From positions 1-56,794 of the forward strand of contig CALAWP010000083.1 of NCBI GenBank assembly GCA_937895345.1: DNA of 56,794 bases. The letters run 5' to 3'. How positions within the stretch are numbered: position 1 is the first letter of the stretch; every line of letters starts with the position of its first letter. The DNA is from an uncultured Paenibacillus sp. GTDB taxonomy: Bacteria > Bacillota > Bacilli > Paenibacillales > Paenibacillaceae. Of this stretch, positions 49,196 through 56,794 are shown piece after piece. The notes below the pieces were generated by a model. It was not told the origin of the DNA. It searched no databases and was given only the letters and a program-made list of their open reading frames with translations. Made by a program: the position numbers and the translations under genes.

Positions 49196-50299
49196 TCATT
49201 CATAAATTTTGATTTCATTATAGAACGTATCGCGTTCGACCGGAATACGGCCCGCGCCCTTAATGAGCCAAATGAGGTCTTCGCGCGTAATGCCTTCGGG
49301 CGTCAGCGCGCCGGCGGCATGGCTGATCTTTTCTTTGACGATCGTGCCGTGCGCATCGGAGGCGCCCATCGTCAGCGCGACCTGGGTCAATTGCACCCCG
49401 ATATTGATAAAATAAGCTTTAATATGCTGGAAATTGTCCAGCATCAGGCGGCTGATCGCGATCGTCTTCAAATCCTCGAACGCCGAGTTGCGACGGCGGA
49501 TGCCCGCTTTCGGATTGATCGGCTGCATGGACAGCGGAATGAACACCAGAAATCCGTTCGTTTCGTCCTGAAGCTCTCGCAGGTGGATCAAATGCTGCAC
49601 CCGGTCCGCCTTCGATTCGATCGAGCCGTACAACATCGTCGTATGGGTGCGCAGCCCGAGCTGATGCGCCGTACGGTGGACTTCCAAATATTGCTCGACG
49701 CCGGCCTTTTCGACGCGCATTTTTTTGCGGTAATGATCCGACAATATTTCTGCGCCGCCGCCGGTCAGCGATTCCAGTCCGGCCTTCATCAGCTCCTGCA
49801 GCACTTCCTTGTAGCCGAGTCCGCTGATGCGCGAGAAAAAGTCGATTTCCGCCGCCGTGTACGCCTTCAGCGTCACGTCCGGATAATGCGCCTTGAGCGC
49901 CTTCAGAGAATCGACGTAATATTGGAACGGCACATGGGGGTTGTGGCCGCCTACGATATGAAATTCACGGACGCCGGGATGAAAATGCTGCTCGACGTAC
50001 CGGATCATGTCATCGCCCGAAAGCGTATAGGCGCCGGGATCGCCTTCGTCCTTGCGGAAGTTGCAAAACGCGCAGTGAGCTTCGCAGACGTTCGTAAAAT
50101 AAAGGCTCATATTTTCGATAAAATAAACCTTTTTTCCGTTTTTGCGGAGATTGACCTCGTTGGCCAGCTGTCCGATCGAGAGGAGGTCGTCCGATTCATA
50201 CAGATAAACCCCGTCCTCCAGCGACAGACGTTCGCCGGCGCGGACCTTCTCCGCGATAATTTGCATTTGCTTTTCTTGCGTGGGAATGGCTATGTTCAT
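49196..50299 (-). CDS. mqnE: aminofutalosine synthase
   Basis: ATG 50299 has a perfect AAGGAGG site. The 367-residue radical SAM enzyme has Cys-x3-Cys-x2-Cys in VCEAHCAFCNFRKDEG, then FHIVGGHNPHVPFQYY, GGGAEILSD, RTHTTMLYGSIES and LTMGASDAHGT, all typical of MqnE. It joins 3-enolpyruvoyl-benzoate-derived chorismate product and S-adenosylmethionine to give aminofutalosine, the entry to the futalosine route of menaquinone synthesis. It implies that this organism uses that route rather than, or in addition to, the classical Men pathway. It lies upstream of and cotranscribed with, or close to, the NADH dehydrogenase-like gene (57-bp gap). Confidence 0.95.
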   Translation of the reverse strand: MNIAIPTQEKQMQIIAEKVRAGERLSLEDGVYLYESDDLLSIGQLANEVNLRKNGKKVYFIENMSLYFTNVCEAHCAFCNFRKDEGDPGAYTLSGDDMIRYVEQHFHPGVREFHIVGGHNPHVPFQYYVDSLKALKAHYPDVTLKAYTAAEIDFFSRISGLGYKEVLQELMKAGLESLTGGGAEILSDHYRKKMRVEKAGVEQYLEVHRTAHQLGLRTHTTMLYGSIESKADRVQHLIHLRELQDETNGFLVFIPLSMQPINPKAGIRRRNSAFEDLKTIAISRLMLDNFQHIKAYFINIGVQLTQVALTMGASDAHGTIVKEKISHAAGALTPEGITREDLIWLIKGAGRIPVERDTFYNEIKIYE

Positions 50300-50444
50300 G
50301 AGAAAGCCTCCTTGGATGCGATGGTGCAACGGCAGTTGCATGGCTTGCTATTTTGTGAAAAAAATAACTTGCACTCACGTTGATGAAAGCTGTAACCATT
50401 ATAAACCTCACACGTAGTGCGGGCAATACCAAAAAATAGCGGGC

Positions 50445-50473
50445 TTGAGCGAAGAAGCAATGTGGAGTATACT
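50445..50473 (+). promoter_or_regulatory. sigma-A promoter of the HesB/IscA gene
   Basis: TTGAGC (50445-50450) and TATACT (50468-50473) are spaced by 17 bp, about 80 bp before the ATG. A CCGGCG / CGCCGG hairpin (about 50503-50520) lies in the leader. Confidence 0.65.
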
Positions 50474-50551
50474 ATTAATAAGTAAGTGAATAAGGGTACT
50501 GCCCGGCGCGGAAGACGCCGGAGTCGTTTATAATAAGCGGAGGGATGCAAC

Positions 50552-50908
50552 ATGATAACGATCAGCGGACAGGCATCTGAGAAAATAAAAGAAATGCTGG
50601 AGCAGGAAGAAGCTCCGAACCTGTTTTTGCGCGTCGGCGTGAAAGAGGGCGGCTGCAGCGGTTTTTCGTACGGCATGGGCTTCGACGACGAAATGAAGGA
50701 AGGCGATCAAACGATCGAAATGGCGGGACTGAAAGTCGTCGTTGACGAGGACAGCGCCAAATATTTGTACGGCCTCGTCATCGATTGGAAGGAATCCGCC
50801 ATGGGCGGCGGGTTTACGATGGATAATCCGAACGCGACCGTCACCTGCGGCTGCGGCTCTTCGTTCCGTACCGCCGTAGCGGCGGGCAAGCCGGATACCG
50901 ATTGCTGA
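50552..50908 (+). CDS. HesB/IscA/ErpA-type iron-sulfur carrier (YutM-like)
   Basis: A 118-residue A-type carrier protein with the three ligand cysteines Cys35 in EGGCSGFSYGMGF, and Cys99 and Cys101 in TCGCGSSF. It receives clusters from SUF scaffolds and passes them to target enzymes. The neighbouring radical SAM enzymes MqnE and PflA and the Nfu-like protein make an Fe-S role coherent. GCGGAGGG precedes the ATG. It has its own promoter and converges on pflA across a shared bidirectional terminator. Confidence 0.95.
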   Translation: MITISGQASEKIKEMLEQEEAPNLFLRVGVKEGGCSGFSYGMGFDDEMKEGDQTIEMAGLKVVVDEDSAKYLYGLVIDWKESAMGGGFTMDNPNATVTCGCGSSFRTAVAAGKPDTDC

Positions 50909-50941
50909 CGATCGGTCGACCGCCAAGCTCGATGAAAGCAC

Positions 50942-50983
50942 AAACAGCCGAAGCAATCCGCCCGATTGCTTCGGCTGTTTTTT
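50942..50983. terminator. bidirectional intrinsic terminator
   Basis: A perfect 17-bp stem AAACAGCCGAAGCAATC / GATTGCTTCGGCTGTTT with a five-base loop has a T-run after it and an A-rich start (CACAAA) on the other side. It serves the HesB/IscA gene on the plus strand and the adhE-pflB-pflA operon on the minus strand. Confidence 0.9.
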
Positions 50984-50987
50984 GCGT

Positions 50988-51830
50988 TTATTCCGCGTTT
51001 TTGGACTTGCCGCCGGAGACGCGGCGCGCGGCCTCCAGCACAATCGCCCGAGCACGCTCCATCTCCTTGCCGGATGGAACGGGAACCCCCTCGAGCGGGT
51101 ATGGGATGCCGAGCGCCTGCCATTTGTAGATGCCCATGCGGTGATAAGGGAGCAGCTCTATTTGTTGTACGCCGCTCAGTTTGCCGATCAAACCGCCCAG
51201 CGCCCGCAAATGCCGTTCGCCGTCGGTGACGCCCGGGACGAGCACATGGCGGACCCAGAAGGGGCTGCCCCGCCGGGACAAATGGAAGGCAAAGCGCAAG
51301 ATGCGCTCGTTCGGCTGGGTCGTCAGCCCGGCGTGTTGCTTGCTGTCCGAATGCTTGATATCGAGCAGCACCAAATCGGCCGCGTCCAGCAGTCCGCTCG
51401 CTTCGGCTTGGGCCGGTTCGCAAAAGCCGGACGTGTCGAGCGCCGTATGCAGTCCGAAGCGCCGCTTCGCCTCCCGCATCAGCGCCGCGACGAACGGCGC
51501 CTGCAGCGTCGGTTCGCCGCCCGACACCGTAAGTCCGCCGCCGGACAAGCGGTAATAATCGAGGTAGGGCTCGATTTCTTGAAGCACGTCGTCCGTCGTC
51601 ATCGGCTTGCCGGCGCATCGGTCCCACGTGTCCGGGTTGTGGCAGTAGCCGCACCGCAGCGCGCAGCCTTGCATGAACAGGACGAATCGGATGCCCGGGC
51701 CGTCCACCGTCCCGAACGTGTCGAAGGAGTGGACGAGTCCCGTCGCGGAACGGTCTTGGGCCGGGGAGGCGTGTGCCGTCCGGGCGCCTCCTGCCGCTGC
51801 TTCGCCCGGCGCGCAGCGTTCGCGGCTCAT
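50988..51830 (-). CDS. pflA: pyruvate formate-lyase activating enzyme
   Basis: A 280-residue radical SAM enzyme with Cys-x3-Cys-x2-Cys in MQGCALRCGYCHNPD, SGGEPTLQ, and LLDIKHSDSKQH. It abstracts hydrogen from the PflB glycine to activate it. ATG 51830 overlaps the pflB stop by 4 bp, so translation is coupled. An Ala/Gly-rich N-terminal extension of about 30 residues precedes the usual start region (LVHSFDTFGTVDGPGIRF), making it longer than typical PflA (about 245 aa); no alternative ATG fits. It is the last gene of the adhE-pflB-pflA operon. Confidence 0.95.
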   Translation of the reverse strand: MSRERCAPGEAAAGGARTAHASPAQDRSATGLVHSFDTFGTVDGPGIRFVLFMQGCALRCGYCHNPDTWDRCAGKPMTTDDVLQEIEPYLDYYRLSGGGLTVSGGEPTLQAPFVAALMREAKRRFGLHTALDTSGFCEPAQAEASGLLDAADLVLLDIKHSDSKQHAGLTTQPNERILRFAFHLSRRGSPFWVRHVLVPGVTDGERHLRALGGLIGKLSGVQQIELLPYHRMGIYKWQALGIPYPLEGVPVPSGKEMERARAIVLEAARRVSGGKSKNAE

Positions 51831-54088
51831 AGCTGCCCGTGGAAGGTGCGGCTGATGACTTCCAGCTGCTGTTCCTTCGTCAGCTTGATAAAGTTGACGG
51901 CGTAGCCCGATACCCGGACGGTCAGCTGCGGATACCGCTCGGGATGCGCCATGGCGTCCTGCAGCGTGGCCCGGTCGAACACGTTGACGTTCAGATGATG
52001 CGCTCCTTGCGCCATGTAGCCGTCGAGCAGAGCGGTCAGGTTGGCGAAGCGGTCTTCCCGCTCGCGGCCCAGCGCCTTCTCGACGATCGAGAACGTGTTC
52101 GAGATGCCGTCCAGCGCATGCTCGTACGGCAGCTTGGCGACGCTGGCGAGCGAAGCGAGCGCGCCTTTGCGGTCGCGGCCGTGCATCGGGTTGGCGCCGG
52201 GCGCGAACGGTTCGCCGGCTTTGCGGCCGTCAGGCGTGGAGCCGGTCTTTTTGCCGTAGACGACGTTGGACGTAATCGTCAGGACGGATTGGGTCGGCAC
52301 GGCGCCGCGATACGGCTTGTGCCTGCGCAGTTTGTCCATAAACGCCTCGACAAGCCCGGAGGCGATGGCGTCGACGCGCTTGTCGTTGTTGCCGTATTGC
52401 GGGTATTCGCCTTCGATCCGGAAGTCGACGGCAATACCCGCCTCGTTGCGGATCGGATACACCTTGGCGTAACGAATGGCGCTCAGGCTGTCGGCGACGA
52501 CGGACAAGCCGGCGATGCCGCAAGCCATCGTGCGTACGATTTCGCGGTCGTGCAGGGCGAACTCCAGCCGCTCGTAGCAATATTTGTCATGCATGAAGTG
52601 AATGACGTTGAGCGCGTTCATGTACAGGCCGGCGAGCCAATCGAGCACCTTGTCGAAGCGGTCCGTCACTTCGTCGTAATCGAGCGACTCGGCGCCGATC
52701 GGAGCTTCCGCGGGAGAGACGACCTGGACGCCCAGCTTCTCGTCGATGCCGCCGTTGATGGCGTACAGCAGCGCCTTGGCGAGGTTGGCCCGCGCTCCGA
52801 AAAACTGCATCTGCTTGCCGATCCGCATGGCGGAGACGCAGCAGGCGATGCCGTAGTCGTCGCCGAAATGCGGCCGCATCAAGTCGTCGTTCTCGTACTG
52901 GATCGAGCTCGTTTCGATCGAAACCTTGGCGCAGTACCGCTTGAAGGCTTCCGGCAAGCCTTGCGACCAGAGCACCGTCAAGTTCGGCTCCGGCGCCGGG
53001 CCGAGATTGTACAGCGTGTGCAGGAAGCGGAACGACGTTTGGGTCACCATATGGCGTCCGTCCAGCGCCATGCCGCCGATCGACTCCGTCACCCAGGTCG
53101 GATCGCCGCTGAACAGCTCGTTGTAATCCGGCGTGCGCAGAAACTTGACGATCCGGAGCTTCATGACGAAATGGTCGATCAGCTCCTGCGCCTCCTCCTC
53201 GTTCAGCAGGCCGTCCCGCAAATCGCGGCGGATGTAGATGTCGAGGAAGGTCGACACGCGCCCGAGACTCATGGCCGCGCCGTTCTGCTCCTTGACTGCG
53301 CCCAGATAGGCAAAATAAAGCCATTGCACGGCCTCCTTCGCCGTTTCGGCCGGCTGCGAAATATCGAAGCCGTAGGAGAGCGCCATCGCCTTCAATTCCT
53401 CCAGCGCGCGGATTTGCTCCGCGTGCTCCTCGCGTTCGCGGATGACCGCCTCCGTCATGCCGCACTGGTCGGTCAGGCGAAGATCGCGCCGCTTTGCGGC
53501 GATAAGCCGGTCGACGCCGTACAGCGGAACTCTCCGGTAGTCGCCGATAATCCGGCCCCGGCCGTAGGCGTCGGGCAGGCCGGTAATGATGCCCGCTTTG
53601 CGGGCCAGGCGCATATCCGGCGTGTACACGTCGAAGACGCCCTGATTATGCGTCTTGCGCACCTCGGTGAACAGCTTGACGATGTCGTCCGGCAGCTCGA
53701 AGCCGTAGGCCTCGCATGCGTCTTGCACCATCCGGATGCCGCCGTTCGGCTGGATCGCCCGCTTGAACGGGGCGTCGGTTTGCAGGCCGACAATCCGTTC
53801 GAGCCCCCGGTTTAAGTAACCCGGACCGTGTGAGACGATCGTAGACGGCGTTGCCACGTCGACGTCCAGCACGCCGCCGTTTTCCCGCTCCCGCCGCGAC
53901 AGCTCGCAGACGACGTCCCACAGCCGAAGCGTCGCGCACGTCGCCTCGGCGAGAAACGACTCGTCGCCGTCGTACGGCGTTAAGTTGCTCAGAATGAAAT
54001 CGCGCGTATCGATGTCCTTGCTCCATTTGCCTTCCTTGAAGCCTTGCCAGGGATGCGGGCGCACCCCCGGCCGATGGGAAATCGACAT
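51827..54088 (-). CDS. pflB: formate acetyltransferase (pyruvate formate-lyase)
   Basis: ATG 54088 follows AAGGAGG; an in-frame TTG at 54094 is rejected. The 753-residue enzyme converts pyruvate and CoA to acetyl-CoA and formate. The catalytic pair is Cys416-Cys417 in GIACCVSAMRIG (418-419 in E. coli) and the radical Gly728 is in RVSGYAVNF near the C-terminus. Length and motifs are complete. Oxygen destroys the active form, so it works under anoxia. It lies 30 bp after adhE and is coupled to its activase pflA. Confidence 0.97.
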   Translation of the reverse strand: MSISHRPGVRPHPWQGFKEGKWSKDIDTRDFILSNLTPYDGDESFLAEATCATLRLWDVVCELSRRERENGGVLDVDVATPSTIVSHGPGYLNRGLERIVGLQTDAPFKRAIQPNGGIRMVQDACEAYGFELPDDIVKLFTEVRKTHNQGVFDVYTPDMRLARKAGIITGLPDAYGRGRIIGDYRRVPLYGVDRLIAAKRRDLRLTDQCGMTEAVIREREEHAEQIRALEELKAMALSYGFDISQPAETAKEAVQWLYFAYLGAVKEQNGAAMSLGRVSTFLDIYIRRDLRDGLLNEEEAQELIDHFVMKLRIVKFLRTPDYNELFSGDPTWVTESIGGMALDGRHMVTQTSFRFLHTLYNLGPAPEPNLTVLWSQGLPEAFKRYCAKVSIETSSIQYENDDLMRPHFGDDYGIACCVSAMRIGKQMQFFGARANLAKALLYAINGGIDEKLGVQVVSPAEAPIGAESLDYDEVTDRFDKVLDWLAGLYMNALNVIHFMHDKYCYERLEFALHDREIVRTMACGIAGLSVVADSLSAIRYAKVYPIRNEAGIAVDFRIEGEYPQYGNNDKRVDAIASGLVEAFMDKLRRHKPYRGAVPTQSVLTITSNVVYGKKTGSTPDGRKAGEPFAPGANPMHGRDRKGALASLASVAKLPYEHALDGISNTFSIVEKALGREREDRFANLTALLDGYMAQGAHHLNVNVFDRATLQDAMAHPERYPQLTVRVSGYAVNFIKLTKEQQLEVISRTFHGQL

Positions 54089-54118
54089 GACCAAGACCTC
54101 CTTCTAAATGAATGATGG

Positions 54119-56734
54119 TTAGTCAAAATTGCCGTAAAAAGCTTTGCGGTACAGCTCCTCCAGCTCCTTGACCAGAGGCAGACGCGGATTGGCCGTCGTG
54201 CATTGGTCTTCGAAGGCGCGGTCGGCCAACGTTCCGACACAGGCCAGAAACTGCTTTTCGTCAACGCCGGCGGCCTGGAAGCTTTCCGGAATGCCGAGCG
54301 CGCGATTCAGCTTGCGGACGGCTTGAATCAGGCTTTCCACGCCGTCGGCGGTCGACCCCGCAGGCAATCCGATCAGACGTGCGATTTCGGCGTAGCGGAC
54401 ATCCGCTTTGAAATATTCGTATTTCGGAAACGACTGGAACTTCGTCGGCCGGCCCGCATTGTACCGGATTACATGGGGCATCAGGATGGCGTTCGTTCTC
54501 CCGTGGGCGAGGCCGAATTCGGCTCCGAGCTTATGCGCCAGGCTGTGATTGATGCCGAGAAAAGCGTTCGCGAACGCCATGCCTGCGATCGTTGACGCAT
54601 TGTGCATCTTTTCCCGGGCGGCGGGGTCGCCCGTCAGAAACGATTGCTCCAAGTTTTCGAAAACGAGCTGGATCGCCTTGATGGCCAAGCCGTCCGTATA
54701 GTCGTTGGCCATGACCGACACATAAGCTTCGATCGCGTGCGTCAGCACGTCCATGCCGGTGTCGGCGACGACCGCGCCCGGCAGGCTGTACACGTATTCC
54801 GGATCGATAATGGCGACGTCCGGCGTCAATTCGTAGTCCGCAAGCGGGTATTTCGTATTGCCGCTGTTTTTGTCCGTAATGACGGCGAACGAGGTGACCT
54901 CCGAGCCGGTGCCCGACGTTGTAGGTATGGCGACAAACTGCGCTTTCGTGCCTAAACGCGGATATTTGTACACCCGTTTGCGAATGTCGAGAAACTTCAT
55001 CTTGATCGCTTTGAAGTCGGTGTCCGGATATTCGTAAAACAGCCACATCGCCTTGGCGGCGTCCATCGGAGAACCGCCCCCGAGAGCGACGATGCAGTCG
55101 GGCTGAAAGCGCGCCATGACGGCGGTGCCCCGCCGCACCGTTTCGACGGAAGGATCCGGTTCGATATCTGCGAACACTTCGATTTGAACCGGCTGTTTGC
55201 GTTTGCGCAAATAATATTCGACCTTGTCGGCGTAGCCGAGTTTCTGCATCGTTTCGTCGGTGACGATAAGCACGCGGCTGATGCCCGGCATCTTGGACAA
55301 ATATTGCGTGGCGCCCCTCTCGAAATATAGCTTCGGAGGAATTTTGAACCATTGCATGTTGACCGTCCGGTCGGCGACGCGCTTGACGTTGAGCAGATTG
55401 ACCGCCGATACGTTGCTCGTCGTGGAGTTGCGGCCGTACGAGCCGCAGCCCAGCGTCAGGGAAGGCAGATTCGTATTGTAAATGTCGCCGATCGCGCCGT
55501 GAGTGGAAGGCGAATTGACGATGACGCGCCCCGTCTGGAGCTTGGCGGCAAAGGCGTCGATGACCCGCCGGTCGGTGGAATGGATGACCGACGAATGGCC
55601 CATTCCGCCGTGGCGGACAATGGCGGAGGCGATTTCGATGCCGTGCCTGGCGTCTTTCGCTTTGTAGCAGGCAAGAACGGGGCTGAGCTTCTCGGCGGAC
55701 AGCGGATAGGCGTCGCCTACGCCGTCCAGCTCCGCGACGAGAATTTTCGTGTCCTCCGGCACATCAATGCCGGCCATTTCGGCAATGCGCCTCGCCGATT
55801 GCCCGACGACGGCGGCGTTGACGGCGCACTTGCCGGCTTGGATGACCAGCCTGGAAACTGCGTCCGTTTCTTCTTTGTTCAGAAAATAGCAGCCGAGCAC
55901 GGTCATCATTTTTTTGACCGGTTCATATACGGGCGCCTCGATGATGACCGCCTGCTCGGAAGCGCAAATCATGCCGTTGTCGAACGTCTTGGACAAAATA
56001 AGATCGGTCACCGCCTGTTTCAAATTGGCGGTTTGGTCTATGAGGCAAGGGACGTTGCCGGGACCGACGCCGAGCGCCGGCTTGCCCGTGCTGTAGGCCG
56101 CCTTGACGAGCGAGGCTCCCCCGGTAGCCAGCACGAGGGCAACCCCCGGATGATTCATGAGCAGCCCGGTCGCTTCCATGGACGGCTGCTCGATCCATTG
56201 GACGCAATGCCGCGGGGCTCCCGCGTCGACGGCAGCCTCCAGCAGCGTGCGGGCCGCTTCCGCGCTGCTGCGCTGGGCGGATGGATGGAAGCCGAAAATA
56301 ATCGGATTGCGCGTTTTGGCCGCGATTAGAGCTTTGAACATCGTCGTCGAAGTCGGGTTTGTCACCGGCGTCACGCCGGCGATAATGCCGACGGGCTCGG
56401 CAATGAGCTTGTAATTTTCGTAACGGTTCTCTTCGATGACGCCGACCGTTTTGTCGTATTTGATGCTGTGATAGATGTATTCCGTCGCAAAGATGTTTTT
56501 CGTTATTTTGTCTTCGTAGACGCCTCTTCCCGTCTCTTCGACCGCCAGCTTGGCCAAGGCCATATGCTTCTCCAGACCCGCGAGCGCCATGCGCTGCACG
56601 ATATGGTCGATCTGCTCCTGCGACAGGCTCATATATTGCTTTTGCGCTTCTTTGGCCCGTTCGACCAGCTCGTCGATCATGCCAGCCGCGGACGGCTGCG
56701 GGGAGGCTGCCGTTTTTTTCTCTTTGACCGTCAT
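54119..56734 (-). CDS. adhE: bifunctional acetaldehyde-CoA/alcohol dehydrogenase
   Basis: ATG 56734 follows GAGGAG. The 871-residue protein has an N-terminal aldehyde dehydrogenase (about residues 15-440) with catalytic Cys257 in NGMICASEQ, and a C-terminal iron-dependent alcohol dehydrogenase (about 455-865) with ALGGGSPMDAAKAM, PTTSGTGSEVTSFAVI and iron ligands in GINHSLAHKLGAEFGLAHGR. It reduces acetyl-CoA to ethanol with two NADH and forms filamentous spirosomes in E. coli. It heads the adhE-pflB-pflA operon, so acetyl-CoA from PflB can be turned directly to ethanol. Only 60 bp upstream are visible, with no clear Rex or Fnr site. Confidence 0.97.
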   Translation of the reverse strand: MTVKEKKTAASPQPSAAGMIDELVERAKEAQKQYMSLSQEQIDHIVQRMALAGLEKHMALAKLAVEETGRGVYEDKITKNIFATEYIYHSIKYDKTVGVIEENRYENYKLIAEPVGIIAGVTPVTNPTSTTMFKALIAAKTRNPIIFGFHPSAQRSSAEAARTLLEAAVDAGAPRHCVQWIEQPSMEATGLLMNHPGVALVLATGGASLVKAAYSTGKPALGVGPGNVPCLIDQTANLKQAVTDLILSKTFDNGMICASEQAVIIEAPVYEPVKKMMTVLGCYFLNKEETDAVSRLVIQAGKCAVNAAVVGQSARRIAEMAGIDVPEDTKILVAELDGVGDAYPLSAEKLSPVLACYKAKDARHGIEIASAIVRHGGMGHSSVIHSTDRRVIDAFAAKLQTGRVIVNSPSTHGAIGDIYNTNLPSLTLGCGSYGRNSTTSNVSAVNLLNVKRVADRTVNMQWFKIPPKLYFERGATQYLSKMPGISRVLIVTDETMQKLGYADKVEYYLRKRKQPVQIEVFADIEPDPSVETVRRGTAVMARFQPDCIVALGGGSPMDAAKAMWLFYEYPDTDFKAIKMKFLDIRKRVYKYPRLGTKAQFVAIPTTSGTGSEVTSFAVITDKNSGNTKYPLADYELTPDVAIIDPEYVYSLPGAVVADTGMDVLTHAIEAYVSVMANDYTDGLAIKAIQLVFENLEQSFLTGDPAAREKMHNASTIAGMAFANAFLGINHSLAHKLGAEFGLAHGRTNAILMPHVIRYNAGRPTKFQSFPKYEYFKADVRYAEIARLIGLPAGSTADGVESLIQAVRKLNRALGIPESFQAAGVDEKQFLACVGTLADRAFEDQCTTANPRLPLVKELEELYRKAFYGNFD

Positions 56735-56794
56735 TGTTCTCACTCCTCGTATAGTATTTCTAGAACATAACTTCGAGTCATTTTCCAGCACCCG

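Noticed and set aside
50503..50520. Riboswitch or attenuator in the HesB/IscA leader
   Set aside because: Only one short 6-bp hairpin is present, with no T-run or conserved aptamer pattern that I can see.
56735..56794. Rex or Fnr operator upstream of adhE
   Set aside because: Only 60 bp are available and neither TTGTGAAN4TTCACAA nor TGTGAN6TCACA is present.

Overview
The window is a GC-rich (roughly 55-58 %) chromosomal segment of an endospore-forming member of the Firmicutes, most likely Paenibacillaceae (Paenibacillus or Cohnella type). The evidence is an alpha/beta-type SASP, the spore germination pair cwlJ-gerQ, a YesM/YesN-type two-component pair divergent from a sugar ABC transporter, a yutI/yuzB/yutJ-like block, strong AAGGAGG ribosome sites and frequent GTG/TTG starts. 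I see no rRNA, tRNA, prophage, insertion sequence or CRISPR array. Gene order is ordinary vertical chromosome with short operons, and the less usual material is between genes.

Layout. 1-3.3 kb: truncated MBL hydrolase, TetR regulator, membrane protein and MFS transporter. 3.3-9.1 kb: small orphan gene, an AraC regulator divergent from an alpha-xylosidase (yicI) operon with a sugar-phosphate isomerase/epimerase and a Gfo/Idh/MocA oxidoreductase. 9.1-13.7 kb: a 615-bp non-coding stretch, then envelope proteins (CAP domain, LysM-3D, polysaccharide deacetylase) and a chemoreceptor lacking an external sensor domain. 14-17 kb: a two-gene metal-linked permease pair with a histidine-rich loop and a candidate Zur-type operator, a 59-residue membrane protein and a SASP. 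17.2-25.9 kb: yfhP, gerQ and a frameshifted cwlJ, ctaB plus a SCO copper chaperone, a Toprim protein, an MFS transporter and a class B penicillin-binding protein. 26-29.8 kb: mntABCD manganese uptake behind a duplicated MntR-like operator. 29.8-33.9 kb: HAD phosphatase, DUF456 protein and a MOP-family flippase among decayed tandem repeats. 33.9-40.7 kb: sugar ABC transporter opposite a histidine kinase/AraC response regulator pair. 40.8-42.9 kb: a stalk-domain lipoprotein and a thioredoxin. 43-47.3 kb: ctaA, a UbiD-type decarboxylase, a HEPN protein and an SDR as one tight operon. 47.4-50.9 kb: Fe-S assembly proteins (NifU-like, YuzB, HesB/IscA), an NADH dehydrogenase-like flavoprotein and aminofutalosine synthase (mqnE). 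51-56.7 kb: the fermentative operon adhE-pflB-pflA.

Together the genes suggest a facultatively anaerobic, xylan- or oligosaccharide-using spore former. Heme A genes (ctaB, ctaA), a SCO protein, type II NADH dehydrogenase-like protein and futalosine-route menaquinone genes serve aerobic respiration, while AdhE/PflB/PflA give ethanol and formate under anoxia. The points most worth a second look are the single-base cwlJ frameshift, the paired MntR-like operators, the Zur-like box before the His-rich permease pair, a 14-bp motif shared by the ctaB and ctaA upstream regions, and the unexplained HEPN gene inside the ctaA-ubiD operon. I did not find a clearly new multi-gene system; that operon is the nearest candidate.
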